Shown here one piece after another: positions 60,601 to 64,000 of a DNA stretch of 64,000 bases (position 1 is its first letter; each line of letters opens with the position of its first letter). The position numbers and the translations under genes are program-made. The notes under the pieces are model-generated. The model ran no database searches and was not told where the DNA came from. It worked only from the letters and a program-made list of their open reading frames with translations. The DNA is from Tubulanus polymorphus (Eukaryota > Nemertea > Palaeonemertea > Tubulaniformes > Tubulanidae), in the NCBI RefSeq assembly GCF_964204645.1, contig NC_134029.1, forward strand, positions 4,349,001 to 4,413,000. The letters are read 5' to 3'.

Positions 60601-63117
60601 ATTTCACAGAGGCGTCAAGTATCATTTGCAAGAAAAAAGCAATATAGCGAAACAAGAACGAGCGAAATTCATTGAGAATAGAAAGTTCTCCTTGACCTTA
60701 AGATACATTTGATCTTATAAGACAGAGTCGACCGATAGGAAAGTTGACTTAAGAATTATGTAACCATAGCTTATAAATATAACATGTACAGGAAATTAAG
60801 AGATGATGGCTGATATGTTGCATCAAGTGCCACCGCCTTAGTTTCACGGAAGCATGAAATCGGACAGAGAGATGCGATGAGGATTTTGACGGAGGTATCT
60901 CTGTTCGGATCGGCGTATGGCAGAAGTTTGTCAGGTAGATGCGCGATTAAACTGATCATCCTACCGGTGATTATTGTATAACGGTCGTTAAGCCGTCGAA
61001 TATTGTTTTAAATGTCAGCCGCTTACGTGGGCGGCTAGCTTCTATTTTCCGCATGGTTATGCTTGTAAGACGCGTCCGAGCGATTTAACACCCCGTGTCA
61101 CGTCGACAGTATTAGCTGTTATACCTCGGGCTATTTGAAAAGGTATTTGAATTGTAAAATCAGTCGGTTTCATTCATTCGAACTTAACGATATCTGACGT
61201 GAAATATATGATCTGAACTGACAAAATTACTTTCGAATTGTTTTATGTATTTTCCAAAAAAACCTCGACTGAAAAGTTTTCATAAGTCCCTTTCTTTGAA
61301 TGCATTGATTTGTTACGAAGTGGTTTGTGAGAATGATGAATATTGGCCGTATTGGCCGTCAAATGGCCGTCAACCGCGGCATTCAACTTTAATAAGCTGA
61401 TTACAGTGACGTGAATGGTCTCTTTATAGGTTGGAAGGTTGGGCGATTGAAGTCTCTTTTAGTTGGTTGCCAGATATTACAACAATATTGTGAGGCATTT
61501 TTCAATGTATTCCCGGTATGATATTTTAGATAATTAATAACGTTCGATAAACCTGTTTTGATTCCATTCGTATAAATGTACCTTGTCCCAAACTAAAAAA
61601 ATCGTAATCCCAACCACGACGACGGTCTCAGACGGCGAATGAGAATTCGATACACTATTGGGCGAACACTAATTCATTCGCTTGCATTGAAATTAGAGAT
61701 AAACCCACGCAGTTCCTAAAACTTCTAAAGGCTGGCTTATGTCGACAAGCAACGCGACGCCTACCGACTCCTACCGACGCAACCGAGAGCAACTGCGATC
61801 GCAGCCCAGCTTATGTCGACTGCGCTCCGATTCCCAGCAACTGAGGCCGACTAGCGGGATACGAGATCCTCCCAGTTGCTTCCCTAGATGACTATCCTTC
61901 CTCGGTTATCTAAAGAGGGTTTCCAGCGGTCCTTCCAAGTCTTTCTGTGTCCTTCTTTTGGAAAAAGTTTAGACAAACATCATCCTTGTCCTTCTTTTTG
62001 ACTCTAATCCTTCCTCTTGATAAAAAAGTCCTTCCAAATTTGTAATTTAAGTACTTTTTGTGCGCAATTTTGTTGCGAATTCGACTGTAGAAGTATTTTC
62101 TTACTCAGACCTGGTAATTCAATTGTCAGTAAGATTGAATATACAGGAAATTGACCTTGAAATGTATGACTGGTCTACATGACGAGTATTCCGGCAAAGG
62201 CATTGCGAAAGTGCTCCCTTGTGGGCCCTCATTTTACGGGAAAGTACTTCTTTCCGAGTCCAAAAGTCCCTCCTAAAATTGCCGAAAAAGTCCTTCTTAG
62301 TACTTCTTTTTATCCTGGCCTTATACCACTGGAAACAGTGTGAAATGTTCTATATCACTCATTACCGTAATCAAAGAAACGACTTGAACTACGGTATAGT
62401 CAGCGTACTAACCGGTGTGAGCTCGTCTGATTGAAGAATACCCGAATCTTCGGATGAACTTGAGGCCCCTTTGACATCGTTTTGGAGACGGAAGTCGCTT
62501 ATTTTCAAGTGCTGATGAACTGACGGATTAATTGTTAAGGAATTCTTGACGTTTTCCCGTAACTGAGCGTGGGATGCCTACGACAGTTTCCTTCATTGCA
62601 TTTTCCCGAAAAGCTACTAAGTGATAGCACCCTAAATCATAAAAATAAACAGCTATATTTGTTATTTAAACAACTTAGTATGAAAATGTCGCTTTAGCTT
62701 AAAAACTTGCCGTCCTTCCTGTAGATTAAATATTTTGATTTCGTGGACCTCGCCAAAAGGTAATTTGTTCGAATCGTATAGACATCTTTTTACGCCTACC
62801 CTTGTTCCGTTACGTAATGCTTAGTCAAATGTACTCAACCCAACAAATGCTTTTAATTTAAAAAGGACCAATCTACGACTTTGCGGAGAATTTGTTGCTT
62901 TTGAAGTCGGGTAGATGTGTATTTAGAGTAAGCGAAGAGAGCGGAGTATGCTGGTCCATTGTATCAGTAACAGCGCATGGTGGTGTCATGAGCAATTTAC
63001 TTTGCATTGAAAATTTCAACCCGACTTATATCAGCGACGGAAATGGAAGGATAATAGGTCTTGGCAAAACAGGATTCCCTACGCGGGTTCCTGATAGCAC
63101 GGTAACAATGCATTTAA
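57618..63117 (+). CDS. tentative multi-exon gene, unknown product, incomplete
   Basis: Four segments chain in phase: 57618-57845 (ATG start; ends RINLPQLRSSIIRNK, donor AAG|GTGAGT), 58012-58149 (STFEKIISNFEKNSS; donor CGTGG|GTGAAA), 59173-59252 (KFHTPHAGAKSIDWLQ; donor ATC|GTAAGT) and 62908-63117 or so (acceptor TTTTGAAG; ENFNPTYISDGNGRI). Without the last, the second segment could simply end at a stop at 58183-58185. No domain is recognised. The last intron is long and the segments are short, so chance chaining is a real possibility. Upstream, 57394-57620 is a GC-rich open frame in another phase (RVRCSFCCYIGDISLNAARR) that might instead be the true exon. Confidence 0.25.
59253..62890. other. 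non-coding stretch
   Basis: No supported gene. An open frame at 60442-60712 (containing ADDEPLVYMGFWIQCRYKN) has no splice or family support. 61345-61380 repeats TGGCCGT about four times. 61735-61865 has a duplicated GGCTTATGTCGAC/AGCTTATGTCGAC flanking CGAC-rich sequence. Confidence 0.4.
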
Positions 63118-63169
63118 TTTTACAATTTCGCCAACCAGAAACCAAGCCTTTCTCCGCTGATATGTAGTA

Positions 63170-64000
63170 TAATTTCACTTCCAATATTCTATGATTTGGT
63201 TGTAGACTCGTGGTGAACGTGAACAACCTCGAATAAGATAAGTTAAACTCCATATGCTATATAGTTGTGGGTGCGTCATCTAAAAAAAGATGGCCCCATA
63301 CAGACCGCGAGCTGGAGTTGACGATTGTGTATTACATGAAAACGTAGAGACATAGAGCGTCTTTATATCGTTCCATGTTTTTGCGAAGGCTAAATGTTTA
63401 TATTTGGCTGCGGTAATTCGAGAACGAACTGGCTACGCTGAAAACGTAATTTCCTAAGGCTTTTTGTCCATTTGTATGGTTGGGACATCTATGATGGCAA
63501 CAAGAAGCGGATGCCGGGTGAAGGCATAGTAATAAAGGGTAATGAAGTGACTCGAAGATGCGAGATACGCCTCGAAAGGTTAAACGTATTATACGAAACG
63601 GTCTTTGTTTTACAACGTGATGATTGACTAATTTACCAGTGGTGCTGATTAGGTCTCATTCAATGTAGACACGAAGCAATTTTATCGGTAACGCGGGTAC
63701 CGCTGAGTACTCAACCGCCCGCGGTAATGGTAAAAGGTCCAGGGTTGATGACAAATCGAACCGGCCTACGACTTTATACGCCTTCTAGGTTATGGCCTTC
63801 ATGGCCGTATGGAGAGTATCTTCAGTCCGGTTTTGGCTACTGAAACGTACGTCCGACCACGAACAGGCTTCTCGTGTGTGCCCCCAAGACCTCCATTCTT
63901 TCCCACGAAATCATAGTTCGTATTAATATGATCGTTCGTGTCATTCAATATCATCTTGGCATCCTCGACTTGATCATTACGCCATTCGTGTATGGCGTGA
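63170..64000. other. right-edge sequence
   Basis: I see no gene, RNA or repeat that can be supported here. Confidence 0.5.

Overview
This is eukaryotic, clearly metazoan, nuclear DNA. It is AT-rich, the genes are split by many GT-AG introns, exons are markedly more GC- and CpG-rich than introns, and there are numerous short fold-back (MITE-like) repeats and decayed retroelement pieces. The protein set (DENND4, DCP2, a methuselah/adhesion-type receptor, Ly6-type proteins) fits an invertebrate, most likely a lophotrochozoan or a deuterostome invertebrate. I cannot name the species. Exon coordinates were worked out by hand from splice consensus and reading phase.

Layout. (1) 0.4-7.1 kb: a large inverted duplication whose two arms carry two intact, divergently transcribed copies of an unfamiliar six-exon gene for a secreted protein of about 290 residues. 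The spacer between them holds a third, chimeric and shortened copy and a small inverted-repeat element. (2) 7.1-17.7 kb: gene-poor. It holds diverged segmental repeats, a 459-bp near-perfect palindrome, a run of exon-like tandem units on the minus strand, two opposed LINE 3'-end fragments enclosing a roughly 75-bp minisatellite, and several hairpins. (3) 17.7-36.0 kb: a complete DENND4 (DENN-domain Rab exchange factor) gene, 31 coding exons, 2,095 codons, phase-consistent throughout. (4) 38.3-42.3 kb: a seven-transmembrane receptor gene with a single very large exon, preceded by a 691-bp partial duplicate of its own membrane domain that carries a stop codon. (5) 42.8-44.9 kb: a kinase-fold gene lacking the usual catalytic motifs. 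(6) 46.2-50.0 kb: a complete DCP2 mRNA-decapping gene of nine exons. (7) 50.9-53.6 kb: two tandem, three-exon Ly6/uPAR-type genes. (8) 53.6-64.0 kb: mostly non-coding, with one weak multi-exon candidate around 57.6-63.1 kb.

The genes do not form a pathway. DENND4 acts in vesicle traffic and DCP2 in mRNA turnover. The receptor, the Ly6 pair and the secreted-protein pair are lineage-specific surface or secreted products, all showing recent local duplication. The most unusual structure is the head-to-head inverted gene pair at the left end.
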